This document shows positions 39,691-50,640 of a stretch of 64,000 nucleotides of DNA, one piece after another. The stretch's first letter is position 1; every line of letters starts with the position of its first letter. The stretch covers positions 116,678,946-116,742,945 of the forward strand of contig OZ010571.1 of assembly GCA_963932145.1 (NCBI GenBank), given 5' to 3'. Position numbers and translations under genes: made by a program. The notes beneath the pieces were generated by a model. The model saw only the letters and a program-made list of their open reading frames with translations, ran no database searches and was not told the DNA's origin. The DNA comes from Acanthosepion lycidas. Lineage: Eukaryota; Mollusca; Cephalopoda; Sepiida; Sepiidae.

Positions 39691-40805
39691 GAAAATCGTG
39701 TCTCGCTGTCAGTGCCAATGGTCTGTATTCGCTATCAGAATAATTTAAATGTATTTCATAAAATGTATTTCATAGTCATTCAATACATTCAATACGAGAA
39801 CAATTTTCTTCAGTGACTTTGGGTTATATCAATTTTTATAGAGTCGTCTGCTAATAAACCCCGGAAATTTAACCTTATGAGCATATTTCTTATATATTTT
39901 TTTCTTAAACACCAACAAAAAAATTCAAATTCTGTAGTCATCGTATAACAATGGGCCTTATATTTATTCTCTCCTCAGAGCATTCTGCAAACAATGTAAT
40001 GTGATTTGAAGTTATATTTATTTAAGGAATGTAAACAAACTCAGATGTACTTCAAGTTCTATGTACAAAAATATAATAAAAAATATATGAATCCACCAAA
40101 TACCTGACAATATGAATTAATCATACTTCTTTCTTCTAAGACTGAGCTAATTCCTTCTAGATTTAAATATTCTCTATGTCATATTCCTTTGCATGAATTA
40201 TTTAATCTTTTTCACATGTGAGCATTGCAACGTTTAATTATGCATGGACGTAGAACCGTTAGACTAGCAACGTGTTAATGGCTTTTGTTCAAGTCTTATT
40301 GACAAATCAATTTTCACACGCTCTGCAAACCCGAATGATAAATTCTGATTCAATCTCATTCAAACATCTTATAATTACACTTTAATTTGTCGAATGAGAT
40401 GACAAAGAGAGCCAAAATGAACAGAATTGATTAATGAGTACGCCAATTCCCACTTCTAAAAACACACATCAAAATATTTTCTTCCGTGAATGTAAAAACA
40501 GCGACACCTGCCAAATATAGTGCAGTAAATTCTATTCAACTAGTTTATGAAAAGGGCTATGTATCATTTATTTACGTCGACTGTTAGCAAAACATATTAA
40601 TTTCTTTTTCTATACTTATAGCTTTTATGAAACATTCTACAATAATGTAAAACTAAATCAGTAAAAAAAAAAATATATTTTTAATATTGATGTAATTACT
40701 ATATGATAATTAATTCTGTTTCATTTTGCAAGTTTGGTTTCCGAGATAGTTTATGTTTTCATATAAGATTACGAAAATATGAAAAATAGAAAATTTTCGC
40801 AATCA
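39691..40805. other. AT-rich non-coding stretch
   Basis: No gene or known repeat body was recognised. Confidence 0.5.
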
Positions 40806-41220
<415 letters not shown>

Positions 41221-41238
41221 TTATATTGATGTAATTTA

Positions 41239-41656
41239 TAGGAGCTTGGATTGAGGAATCGCAGAGCCGAGTTCGAATTCCAGTCCAAACCATTACATTC
41301 ACTTACGTGCAAATACCCATGGGAAAGGTATGAATCCTCTTCTTCTCCCTCCAGCAATGGGTAAATAGCAGGACAGACTGGGTTCTATAGCCTTGGATAG
41401 CAACTGGCCTAGGAGAAGGACAACTCTGAATTCAAAACCTGCGGAGGTTCGTTTGGAGACCTTGTGGCACTTAGTGCACCAGCCCACTAAATTCGGCCCT
41501 TCAAGTGTGCCTTGTCCTACACGAAACCTTCACCACTATAATCATATCTCATGTGCCGTTTTCGGGCTGTCGGTTTCCTGGGAACTGATCTACTTGGTCC
41601 TCATACGTCGAACTCGACGGGAGAGTCGATTATATATATATATATATATATATATA
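41239..41656 (+). mobile_element. tRNA-derived SINE with (TA)n tail, best copy
   Basis: The head has a B-box-like GAGTTCGAATTCCAGT. The body follows: CATTACATTCACTTACGTGC, ACCCATGGGAAAGGTATGAA, GGGTTCTATAGCCTTGGATA, AGGAGAAGGACAACTCTG and CCTTGTGGCACTTAGTGCAC. It then runs on to a (TA)n tail at 41632. Diverged copies of parts of this body occur at 3741, 55119 and 60785. A pol III-type head, a conserved body and a simple-repeat tail fit a cephalopod SINE. The exact family name is not claimed. Confidence 0.75.
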
Positions 41657-42929
41657 TCGACGTGAAATGAACAGAGTTGGATACTCTTATCATTATCTTC
41701 TTTAACTTTTGTACGACATCCGCAGATATGAGGTCAGAGATGGTAACCTCAAATTTTTCTCTGTTATATTTTTAAAACAAAAATCGTACTTTATACAGAT
41801 AAAGAGAATATCTGTATTCCCTTAATACATGAGTGGCCATGTACATAATGAATTAGCTCATAATACATTTGACCAAATAAACCCAACTGATATTACTGAC
41901 CTAGATATAGCACATTCTTGAAATTAGAATTTATGAAATTTTCTTATGCTTTGTAAAGATGTGGGAATTGAAAATATAATAAGAAAGCGCACATTCTGTT
42001 ATGAAGTTTACAGGCCCTAACAATCTAAATGACAGGCCCTACCAATCTAACCGTGTATCGTCGATATCAGTAACATTTCTTTTACTGTTTCATTACTGTC
42101 AAATATTCCAATTTTCCAGTGCGGATATCAGCCAATCAATTTGCAGATGTAGCGTAAACTATTTGTATTATTCCTGCAGGATGCAAAGTTATACCAGACT
42201 CTGACCTGAGGCAATGTCAGTTTTCTCATAAAAATTATTAATATTGTTTTTTTTTGTTTTTTTTCTGAGTACATTCACATGAGTACAATGTTGAGTACTT
42301 TTGTCATTTTATATCACGTGGTCTACCATGTTATTTCTTAAAATATGCATCTGTAATTTTATCAACCAATCTTTTTTGTTTATATTATGTCAAATTTAAT
42401 GGAACAGTCGTTGGGTTTAAACGAAATCTATAATTCCATGTTCTTGTATTATATACGTTTATTAAATTCATGTATTTTTATTATTAGTAGTAGTATGAGT
42501 AGTTGTAGTTGTTGTTGTAATATCACCTCAAACAGCAGTAAATGAATACGTTTGCTGTTGTGTCGAATGATATTATTTTAACTGTAAGTGTTGTTGCTAT
42601 GATATATATATATATATATATATATATAATAGTAAAATTTCAGCGTGCATAATATTAATTTAAAACAGGGCTCAATACCCAATAAATAAATAGTGGTTTT
42701 AAAACTTGAAATCAAAAAATAATAGTACTTTCATTCATCGTGGATTTTTATCCGTCTATGCTGTTTAATTTTCCGTTCTACTTTGATTGAATTCTTAAAG
42801 AAGATGGATTTAAATCTTCAAAAATTTAATTTTCTAAAATTATGATCGTTCCACGAAGATAAGCGGAAACAGGAAGATCATATGGTATACTCTTCCATAC
42901 AATCAACTAGTACACACTAAATTAAGACA
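41657..42929. other. non-coding stretch
   Basis: AT-rich, with a (TA)n tract at 42602-42628. No gene was recognised. The open frame at 42001-42204 shows no motif. Confidence 0.5.
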
Positions 42930-43570
42930 TAAAATCTTAAAATTAATTGAAAAACAGATTCCTCAAAGGACAATGTTCTGTTGCAACACTATCAAAGTTA
43001 GCAATAGCTGCACGAATAATTTCGAAAAAATAATTAAATGACATAACACTAAAATATTGAAATTATATAACAAAAATAACGAAAATGCTAGCACTGACCC
43101 TAATGTGTCTCCTACGAATAACCAATGTAATTATAAAAATCGCAACAAGTACCAGTTATCCAACAGGTGTTTAATAAAATCAATAATATATGGGTGTTCT
43201 ATTACGTCGGAGGAAAATCCAAGAATTTCTGAACGCTTTTACTTCGGGGGTACAATGAATGATTTCAAAAAACGCTTATATAATCATATCTCATCTTTTT
43301 CAGGACGCAGCTAAAGGAAACATGACTTCGCTTTGTAAGTATTTTTGGGAATTAAAATACAAAAATAAAACACCCAAATTTAAATGGAAAATTATAAAAC
43401 TAGCTAGAACCACAACGTCTCTAAATGAAACATGTTTTCTGTCTACAGGAGAAAATGCAAATAATTAAACAATCGAACAATGACAGTCTGTTGCATCAGA
43501 GATACGAAACGACTATAAATGGTAAACGTGCAAAGGAATTAATCTTACAATCTTGCTACAGAAATGTTTA
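42930..43570 (+). pseudogene. second Penelope-like GIY-YIG endonuclease fragment
   Basis: Plus frames read KVSNSCTNNFEKIIK, then a stop, HNTKILKLYNKNN, a Cys-poor version of the CxC...CL cluster (QCNYKNRNKYQLSNRCLIKS), IIYGCSITS and FYFGGTMNDFKKRLYNHISS. The next frame continues NMTSLCKYFWELKYKNKTPK and FKWKIIKLARTT. These match the PLE order KVSYSC..NM, CNCR...CL, IYKCxV...YIGLTExxFKKRxYNHxxSF, NxTxLSKYxWELK. The GIY-YIG core is altered to IYG...YFGG. It comes from a different PLE lineage than the copy at 31818. It is frame-broken and lacks the RT. Confidence 0.75.
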
Positions 43571-43931
43571 ACCATCGAACAAATTTTCTTATTTTCATTA
43601 TTTTTATAAACATTGCATTGTGGCAACCGTCGATCTAGCCTAGTTGGACTTGTATTATATATTTAATTTTAATTCTAATTTAAATTTAATTCTAAACTTT
43701 AATATATTCTAATTTATTTTTTACTTCTGTCTCTAAGTTTGCCGCAATATATGTTAATCTTAATTTTATTTTTGTTACATTAACTATTTATCCATTATTT
43801 TAATTTAGTCGTTGTTACCTAACCTCTTTTTTAATACCTTATGAATAATATAATATTACAGGAATTTAAATTGTTTAGACGTTTGTTCACATACAATACT
43901 TTGAAATTAGCAGCTTCTAGAAGGTGATTGT
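43571..43931. other. AT-rich non-coding stretch
   Basis: Follows the PLE fragment and may include its 3' UTR. Nothing specific was recognised. Confidence 0.4.
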
Positions 43932-43995
43932 TGATGGCTTATTGGTAGCAACGCTGACTGATGCAGAATCAGTTGGGTTTTAATCCAAGCCCTAT
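43932..43995 (+). mobile_element. tRNA-like sequence (SINE head or tRNA relic)
   Basis: TGGCTTATTGGTAGCAACGC resembles a D-arm/A-box. ACTGA-TGCAGAA-TCAGT forms a perfect anticodon arm with a seven-base loop, and TTGG...CCAA around GTTTTAAT resembles a T-arm. U33 of the loop is G and the T-loop is not TTC, and no closed acceptor stem is visible. A functional tRNA gene is therefore unlikely. A tRNA-derived SINE head or relic is more likely. Confidence 0.45.
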
Positions 43996-44555
43996 ATCTT
44001 CAGTCCTACATTTTTTTTTACTTTTCTATGTGCAATAGCATCAATTCTCATTTCAAAATTAATTCATTGTAATGTTAACTACGGATGTTAATTTTATTTT
44101 ACCTCTATTTCTATCTTGATTACACTATCTATTTATTTTTTAAAAGAATAATTTAAATATTTATTTCTTAAATTATTTGGATTATTTTTTTTCTTTAATG
44201 AAGCCTTACAATAAAAAATAATAGAATAGTTTAAAATGCATTCAGTATTATAATTCATACTGTAAAGTTGTTAAAGTATATGCATAATTAATATAACAAT
44301 ATGAAGGTTTAAAATGTGTTTAATGTTCTAATTTGTACTGTAAAATCTGTTTTATCAAGTATTGTTTTACACCTTTATATTCCATGTATAATTTCTTTTG
44401 AACATCAGATAATTTTGCCATAGTAACATTCATCTAATTCGCTACGTTGCTGTTGAAATTATAATTCTCTGATTCGACAGAATTTCATTGACTAAATTTG
44501 TTACTTCTTTGTTTCTCTCACCTTCCATCTCTTTTTGTTTTATACGGAAATTCAT

Positions 44556-44557
<2 letters not shown>
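43996..44557. other. AT-rich non-coding stretch
   Basis: Nothing recognised. Confidence 0.5.

Positions 44558-44632
<75 letters not shown>
44558..44632. repeat. (TA)n microsatellite
   Basis: A pure TA tract. Confidence 0.97.
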
Positions 44633-44635
<3 letters not shown>

Positions 44636-44904
44636 TCTAATTTTTTTTTGTCTCTTATCTACTCATCTTTCATCGTAAAAATAGGGGAATTTTGAATGCT
44701 TGTCCCAAACTTTATTTCCTTTTCTTGGTCTTTTAGTTTGTCTTCCTCTGCCCCATCGCTCTTTCGCTTCTTATTAATCTCGTAGCTTTCTTTCTCCATA
44801 TATAAATCCATTTTACATTTTATGTACTTTTTTCCAAAGACGGAATTTGGCATTGTGCTTCGTTAACTGCATTTTGGAATAAAATATCTTAATGCCATCA
44901 TGGT

Positions 44905-44992
44905 TTCAGGCCTGAAGAAACGTTAATTTTTAACGTTGAAACAAGATTGTCAGTTATGTTGTGGGTATGTATATGTTTTAAAATAACGGTGC

Positions 44993-45046
<54 letters not shown>
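44905..45046 (+). mobile_element. PLE-terminus-like sequence followed by (TA)n
   Basis: GGCCTGAAGAAACG...AACGTTGAAACAAGATTGTC resembles the CTGA(C/A)GATT...GAAAC...TGTC pattern of the PLE terminus at 33441. It lies about 90 bases before a TA tract (44995-45045), as the other copies do. The similarity is short, so this is tentative. Confidence 0.4.
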
Positions 45047-45050
<4 letters not shown>

Positions 45051-45257
45051 ACCTTTGAATAGTAATGGATTTGTCCTAATCACATAAATACATTGGACAC
45101 TATTGTAAGTGTGGAGAATATGGAGCCTAATTAGTCCATCACTAGCAGCGGTTTACCTACGGCATGCCGCTGACGAGTACTGTATTTTGTTGATGATTAC
45201 GATTTCATTTAAAAACTCCGTTTTGGTTATTCCTCTTCCAGTGATCTTTAGGTTACA

Positions 45258-45356
45258 ATGCACAGACACATACACGCACATATGTGTGTGTGCCTGTGTG
45301 TGTGTGTTGTAATACGTTATATACATGCGTACATAAATATACCATACCTATGTAAT

Positions 45357-45431
<75 letters not shown>
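45258..45431. repeat. (TG)n and (TA)n microsatellites
   Basis: A TG-rich run (about 45283-45309) and a pure TA tract (45359-45430). Confidence 0.95.
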
Positions 45432-45434
<3 letters not shown>

Positions 45435-46189
45435 TGTGTAATTTGTGTGTGTGTGCGTTTGTATGTATGTATGTATGCTTGTATATATTTGTGAATTATT
45501 TCCATTTGTTTTCCTCTCAAGAAATGAAGCACCAAACTGATCATAATCTGAGAAAATGAAGTCGGTGATCATATTTGACATTGCAAGTCACGTCAAATAA
45601 CATTTCAATGGTTAGAATGTAGATAAGTAGACTTTACCTAAATGCCAAACTCTCCGAAACTTCTACGCTCAGTCTCGCCTATGGTAGAATGTATATAAAA
45701 ATAAATTTAATTGATTTTTGCATTGCTGATTTACTAATAACCTTCGTCTGGAGATTGTATTTTTTTATCATTTGAAGAATTTTGTTTGAAAGTATTTCAG
45801 TTATTTTTAGAAAAAAATTCCGTCAACTTTGATGATCAGTCTTAGATAAGATCACATTCACATATGGCCGTAATGCAAGTGTATATTTGGTTTCTAAATG
45901 AGAACCGGGGATAAGTTTTCTTATGATATATATGAACTCTCCTAATTTTGCCGCTAATTACTTCGTACTTTCTTGAAAACTGTGACTAGAATGAAAAACA
46001 AAACATACGAAATTATATAATAATGATATTTGTCTTTTTAAATTGCTTTCTGTATCTCTCTCATCCCATCGGTCTCTCTTTCTCGTACATTCTTTAAGCA
46101 TACATGGTGCCATGGATATATTGTCGTATAAGTTACGCAAAAATGAATAGTACACTGACATCTCATTTTAACAGATATATTTATCGAAA
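45432..46189. other. non-coding stretch
   Basis: Nothing recognised. Confidence 0.5.
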
Positions 46190-46335
46190 TTACACAAGTA
46201 TACAGTTAAATAAAAATAAGTGTATTTATTCAATATAGCCATTGGCTTCAACGACGGACTTCAGATTACTTCAGAATCTCCTGCATTACTTTTGAGAAGT
46301 CTCCTTTAAGTTGACGAATATTGGCTTAATCCTTG
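46190..46335 (-). mobile_element. possible mariner/Tc1-type transposase C-terminus
   Basis: The minus-strand reading NIRQLKGDFSKVMQEIL, then in the next frame an SLKS-VVEANGYIE-like end and a stop, resembles the C-terminal end of certain mariner-type transposases (...LKSVVEANGGYIE). The evidence is short and frame-shifted. Confidence 0.35.
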
Positions 46336-46659
46336 TCTTCGGAAATTCAAAATGGCGCTCATTATGAAAGAATATGTCTAAGCACACACATACGAGGGTG
46401 AGTAAAACGTTATTCGTTGTTATTATGTAATTACAATGTAAACAGTGCCCCACTGTAAGCAGTGGGCATCATGGAAGAACAAATGCCGGGATCCGAATCT
46501 TCTGAGAAGATGCTACACCAGGAAGAAAACTGGCGAGATCAAACTCAAACTTCGATCACGTAACAACATTTGTACCAATGAAAATCACGCATGAGCAGAA
46601 GGCAATGTGGCAAATCTAAATATAATTTATGTCTGCATCACGATTATATTTAACAAAGA

Positions 46660-46660
<1 letters not shown>

Positions 46661-46714
<54 letters not shown>
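46661..46714. repeat. (TA)n microsatellite
   Basis: A pure TA tract. Confidence 0.97.
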
Positions 46715-46717
<3 letters not shown>

Positions 46718-47229
46718 AATTTCATTAAGTAAAACTGATAAGATACTGCGAGTATGCATATATTCAATGTTTCTTATGTTAGTAAAAATAGTTTACTTTT
46801 CTGTCCAAATGTTTTATATATTCGAGTGTCTTTGGCAATTTTCTTAGTCATTAACAAGAATAATTGTTTCAATGAAAATGTAGGTTTTGTATTTTATTTA
46901 GCGTTATGAATGTTCTTTTTTATTTTCCAAACGTGATTAGCACATAGTGGCCGTGTTGGTAGTTCATGTTATCAATTTCTAGCTTTTTGCTTATGTTTTT
47001 AAAGCTTACATCATTATTAGCGTTTTTGACATGTGAATGAGCGTATGATAATCGTATGTTCGACGACTAAATTGCAGACGGTATTTGGTAGGTTTCCGTA
47101 TGTGATTAAAACGGTTTTAATTGATCTATAATCAGAAAGAAGTAATATGTGTCTTCTTAATAGGCATGTCTTGGCATATCCAATATAATTATTCACGAAT
47201 TTGGTTTGATGAGGAATGAGGCAGTTAAA
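46715..47229. other. AT-rich non-coding stretch
   Basis: Nothing recognised. Confidence 0.5.
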
Positions 47230-48250
47230 TTAATAAATAATGCTGTATGTACTTGCCTACGTATGAATTTCTACTTGCACGTATATTTAACTCTATTCCA
47301 TATAATAAAAGGTAGACAAGGATACAATGATTACGTGACTCTGCATTTATTTATAGACGTATCTACGCGTTGGAATAATTTACCCTCGCGGGGTACGGTA
47401 GTATCCATGCTACAGCAAACTGAGAAAAACCGAGATTCTCTCGTACGACAACGAACACTTTCTACAGGCTGTCAGAGACAAACCAGATATCAGCACACAT
47501 CAAGTGGCCTTAGGATGTGTTACATTTCATAGTACCGTATAATTTGCAACGTACGCAAGGTCTGTCGCCCGCTGTTCACTCACTATCATGGGAAAATTTG
47601 TCGATGGCATATTGCACAAACGGGCGACCCGTACTTTCTCTTTTGAATCTTGGTTACCGATGAGACAAAATTTGGAAGAGTTAGTTAACAAATTTAACTA
47701 AGCTACGTGGGCGGATCGGAATTCCAATGCTAAAATACAAGTTAGACACCAGCATCAGTTTACAATTAAAGTTTGGGCTGAAATTGTAGATGACTGTCTC
47801 ATAGGTCTATATGTTCTTCCAGCACGTCCTATAGAATCTGTCTATAGGTATCTTATCCAGACCTGCTAAAGGAGGTACCCCTGATAATACAAAGACGCAT
47901 GTGGTTCATGCATGATGGGTTTTCCAACATATCTTTTCGTATTATCCGCGATATACTGACTGACATCAAACGAAGATGGACATGAGAGCTGAGGACCGGT
48001 TCCATGGCCTGCAGGTTCGCTCCACCTCATTTCTTTGATTTTTTATCCATGGGGACACCTAAAGAATTTGTTTATGCAACAGACATTAATAATGTAGAGA
48101 CATATCATCAACGTGCTATGGGTGCCTGCAAAACCATTCGCCACCATGTAGGATTATTTGAAAAAGTCTGCCACTCAATGATGTGATTGGTGCATCCATG
48201 CGCAGCTAGCGTGGAGCAATTTGAACATTGTGATGAGAGGCTTGCGTTGA
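47230..48250 (+). pseudogene. DDE transposase remnant (helix-turn-helix DUF4817-type, Tc1/mariner-like)
   Basis: Plus frames read SMLQQTEKNRDSLVRQRTL (N-terminal HTH block), then a QISAHIKWP-like block and the frame ending FHSTV. Next come VTDETKFGRVS (first catalytic Asp at 47659-47661), VWAEIVDDCLIGLYVLPARP, RRMWFMHDGFSNIS (second Asp at 47914-47916), VPWPAGSLHLISLIF (canonical VPWPARSPDLNPLDFF; the third catalytic position is lost), then EFVYATDINNVETYHQRAMG and TIRHHVGLFEKVCHSMM. This is the complete block order of a transposase family common in arthropod genomes. Frameshifts and a missing third catalytic residue make it dead. Confidence 0.75.
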
Positions 48251-48350
48251 GGTGCAACCCTCGATTTTTGCGCATGTATTTATATGTACATTTTACATTG
48301 TTTTGACGTCAGAAATCAGCGCCGACGTTGGAAAAACGTATTCCTATACA

Positions 48351-48352
<2 letters not shown>

Positions 48353-48432
<80 letters not shown>
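48353..48432. repeat. (TA)n-(TG)n microsatellite
   Basis: A TA tract passing into a TG tract, about 100 bases 3' of the transposase remnant. Confidence 0.97.
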
Positions 48433-48435
<3 letters not shown>

Positions 48436-48534
48436 AAGTGCGATCCAATATGAATAGCAATATCCAGAGAATCAACTTGTTTAGAGGTAGGCGTGAAATT
48501 TAGATATTAACTAGAGGCATATATGCTCCCTCAT

Positions 48535-48553
48535 TCTCTCTCTCTCTCTCTCT

Positions 48554-48620
<67 letters not shown>
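48535..48620. repeat. (TC)n-(TA)n microsatellite
   Basis: A TC run at 48535-48554 followed by a TA tract. Confidence 0.96.
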
Positions 48621-48623
<3 letters not shown>

Positions 48624-50579
48624 TATGAAAAACTAGTTAATCCGTATGGGTAAACCCAAGGAGGATAAAATCCAGAGAGATCAATGTAAATCCAGAGTAA
48701 ATAATTTAAATAAAAACAGACCACTTTAAGGTCCCATGTAATAAATTATTTCACCACACCCCTTTTAAAGGACTGCGGGTCATCAGACTTTACTTCCAAA
48801 GGTTAAAACAAAAAATGAAAAGAAATTTACACATTTTTGACGGGCCGTATTAAGCATATGTAAATGAACGAAGTGAGGCAGTGAGGGGGAATGAGAAGAC
48901 ATGAGTGAGTTAGATGTAATTTAAAATTTCTATTCTTTTATACTTAAAATTACTTGAGGAGTTCCAGACATTGACACACACGCACTTGCTCTATCCCCTT
49001 GTTTCATCTCTTACGGTAATATCAATTTTAATTCACCAGCATATCATTCTATGTATGAAAAAAAAACATTAACCTATATGAATTAATATTCAATGTATAG
49101 ACCTCCAATTTTCTACATATGTTTCTTGGAAATATTTGATTTTTTATAGTATATTGTTGATATTAATTTAGCGTCATTGATAAAAAATACATGAATGATC
49201 AGATTTCATACGTGAGTAACCCTAATTCGTTAAAGTTTTTCATTCCACAAATTTATCATGAAATAGATATCTGAAACAGTATAAAAATAACTTTTCTCCT
49301 CAAGCAAAATTGCATATTTACACGGCAAAATATATTTAAGTGTCTAAATAATAACATTGTTTCAATCACGCATGTAAAATGTAGTCTGAAGGAGATAATG
49401 CAATAGAATTAAAGTGAAAAGTAGGAACCATTGATAGAGAAACATAAACAGGAGGAAATGTTGTTGCATCTGTTCAGGTAAAATAGAATACGTAATATTT
49501 ATGATACCAACAATTCATTTTTAGGGAATTCTTCGAAATGATCATTGCTATGAAATTCGACGCGAATGAAGTAGAAGTACATGACGGAAAATAGATTATA
49601 TGAATTATGTTTCTGATGTATCATTTCAGATATAGCTAATCAAAATAAATTTTACTTATGTGATATAACAATTGCTTTTTTATCATTTCACCGCTAGGAA
49701 GCTACCAAATCCACTAACACACAGGGATGTTACTGAGTATGAAATATTATCAGAAAAACATTATTATGGAGAGAGAACAATACAAGAACAAGAATGAAAG
49801 AGACAGATGATGACGATTTACATTATTTTTCATTCATTGATGATCAACATAGCTGGAAAGCTAGAAACGGGAAAAGAATTCGACAAACGAAACGTGCGAT
49901 AGAAGAAAACAAAAATATAAGTAATAATATAAGAGAACTAGAAAAAATGTTTCAGAATATATTTCTTCTGTTTAGAAGGTTGTGTTTTACTAAAGACATT
50001 AAAGCAATGAAACAATTACAATAAACATCGCCAATATAAATATTTAAATGAAGCAAAGAAATAGATGAAGATTTATTTTTTTATATATATATTTTTTCTG
50101 CAGAAGGTACAACATTATTGAATGATTTTGTTTCTTGCGTTTGGTTTTCGATCCTTCATAAAAAAAACATTTTAGGAAGATTATAAAACGTAGGTTGTTG
50201 AAGATTTTGTGAATGTATTGTAGCCAATCAAATTTGATGATGGAATCAAGATAAATGCAAACAAATTGAAGTCCTTTGAACAAGTTGGTAATCCCAAGTG
50301 AAGGGACACACAAAACAGAATTTGACGACAGATGTCATTCTCGAGATAATGAAGGATAAACAACAGAAAACACCAAGGAATAACACAGAATTTATGACAT
50401 TAAACAAAATACATTAGAAATACTTGCAAGGAAATACAATATAATGGATAAAAATGAAAATTGATGCAGTACACATTAAAGATTTAGGCAGCAGGTATGC
50501 TAAAAGTAAATATACGAAATAACCGTAGAGAAAACCGAGCTCTTGATCCTTAAGCATTGTATGTAAATAGGGTAATATC

Positions 50580-50582
<3 letters not shown>
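48621..50582. other. unassigned stretch
   Basis: The part at 48640-48990 has an unusual, less AT-rich texture (GGTCCCATGTAATAAATTAT, CACACCCCTTTTAAAGGACT) that looks like an old repeat body after the TA tract. The 76-codon plus frame at 49794-50024 is acidic/lysine-rich but has no recognised motif. Confidence 0.4.

Positions 50583-50638
<56 letters not shown>
50583..50638. repeat. (TA)n microsatellite
   Basis: A pure TA tract. Confidence 0.97.

Positions 50639-50640
<2 letters not shown>

Noticed and set aside
43932..43995. Functional tRNA-Leu (CAG) gene
   Set aside because: G at position 33, no TTC in the T-loop, no long variable arm and no closed acceptor stem.
49794..50024. 76-codon Lys/Glu/Asp-rich plus-strand frame
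   Set aside because: Composition follows from A-rich sequence. No domain, no context.
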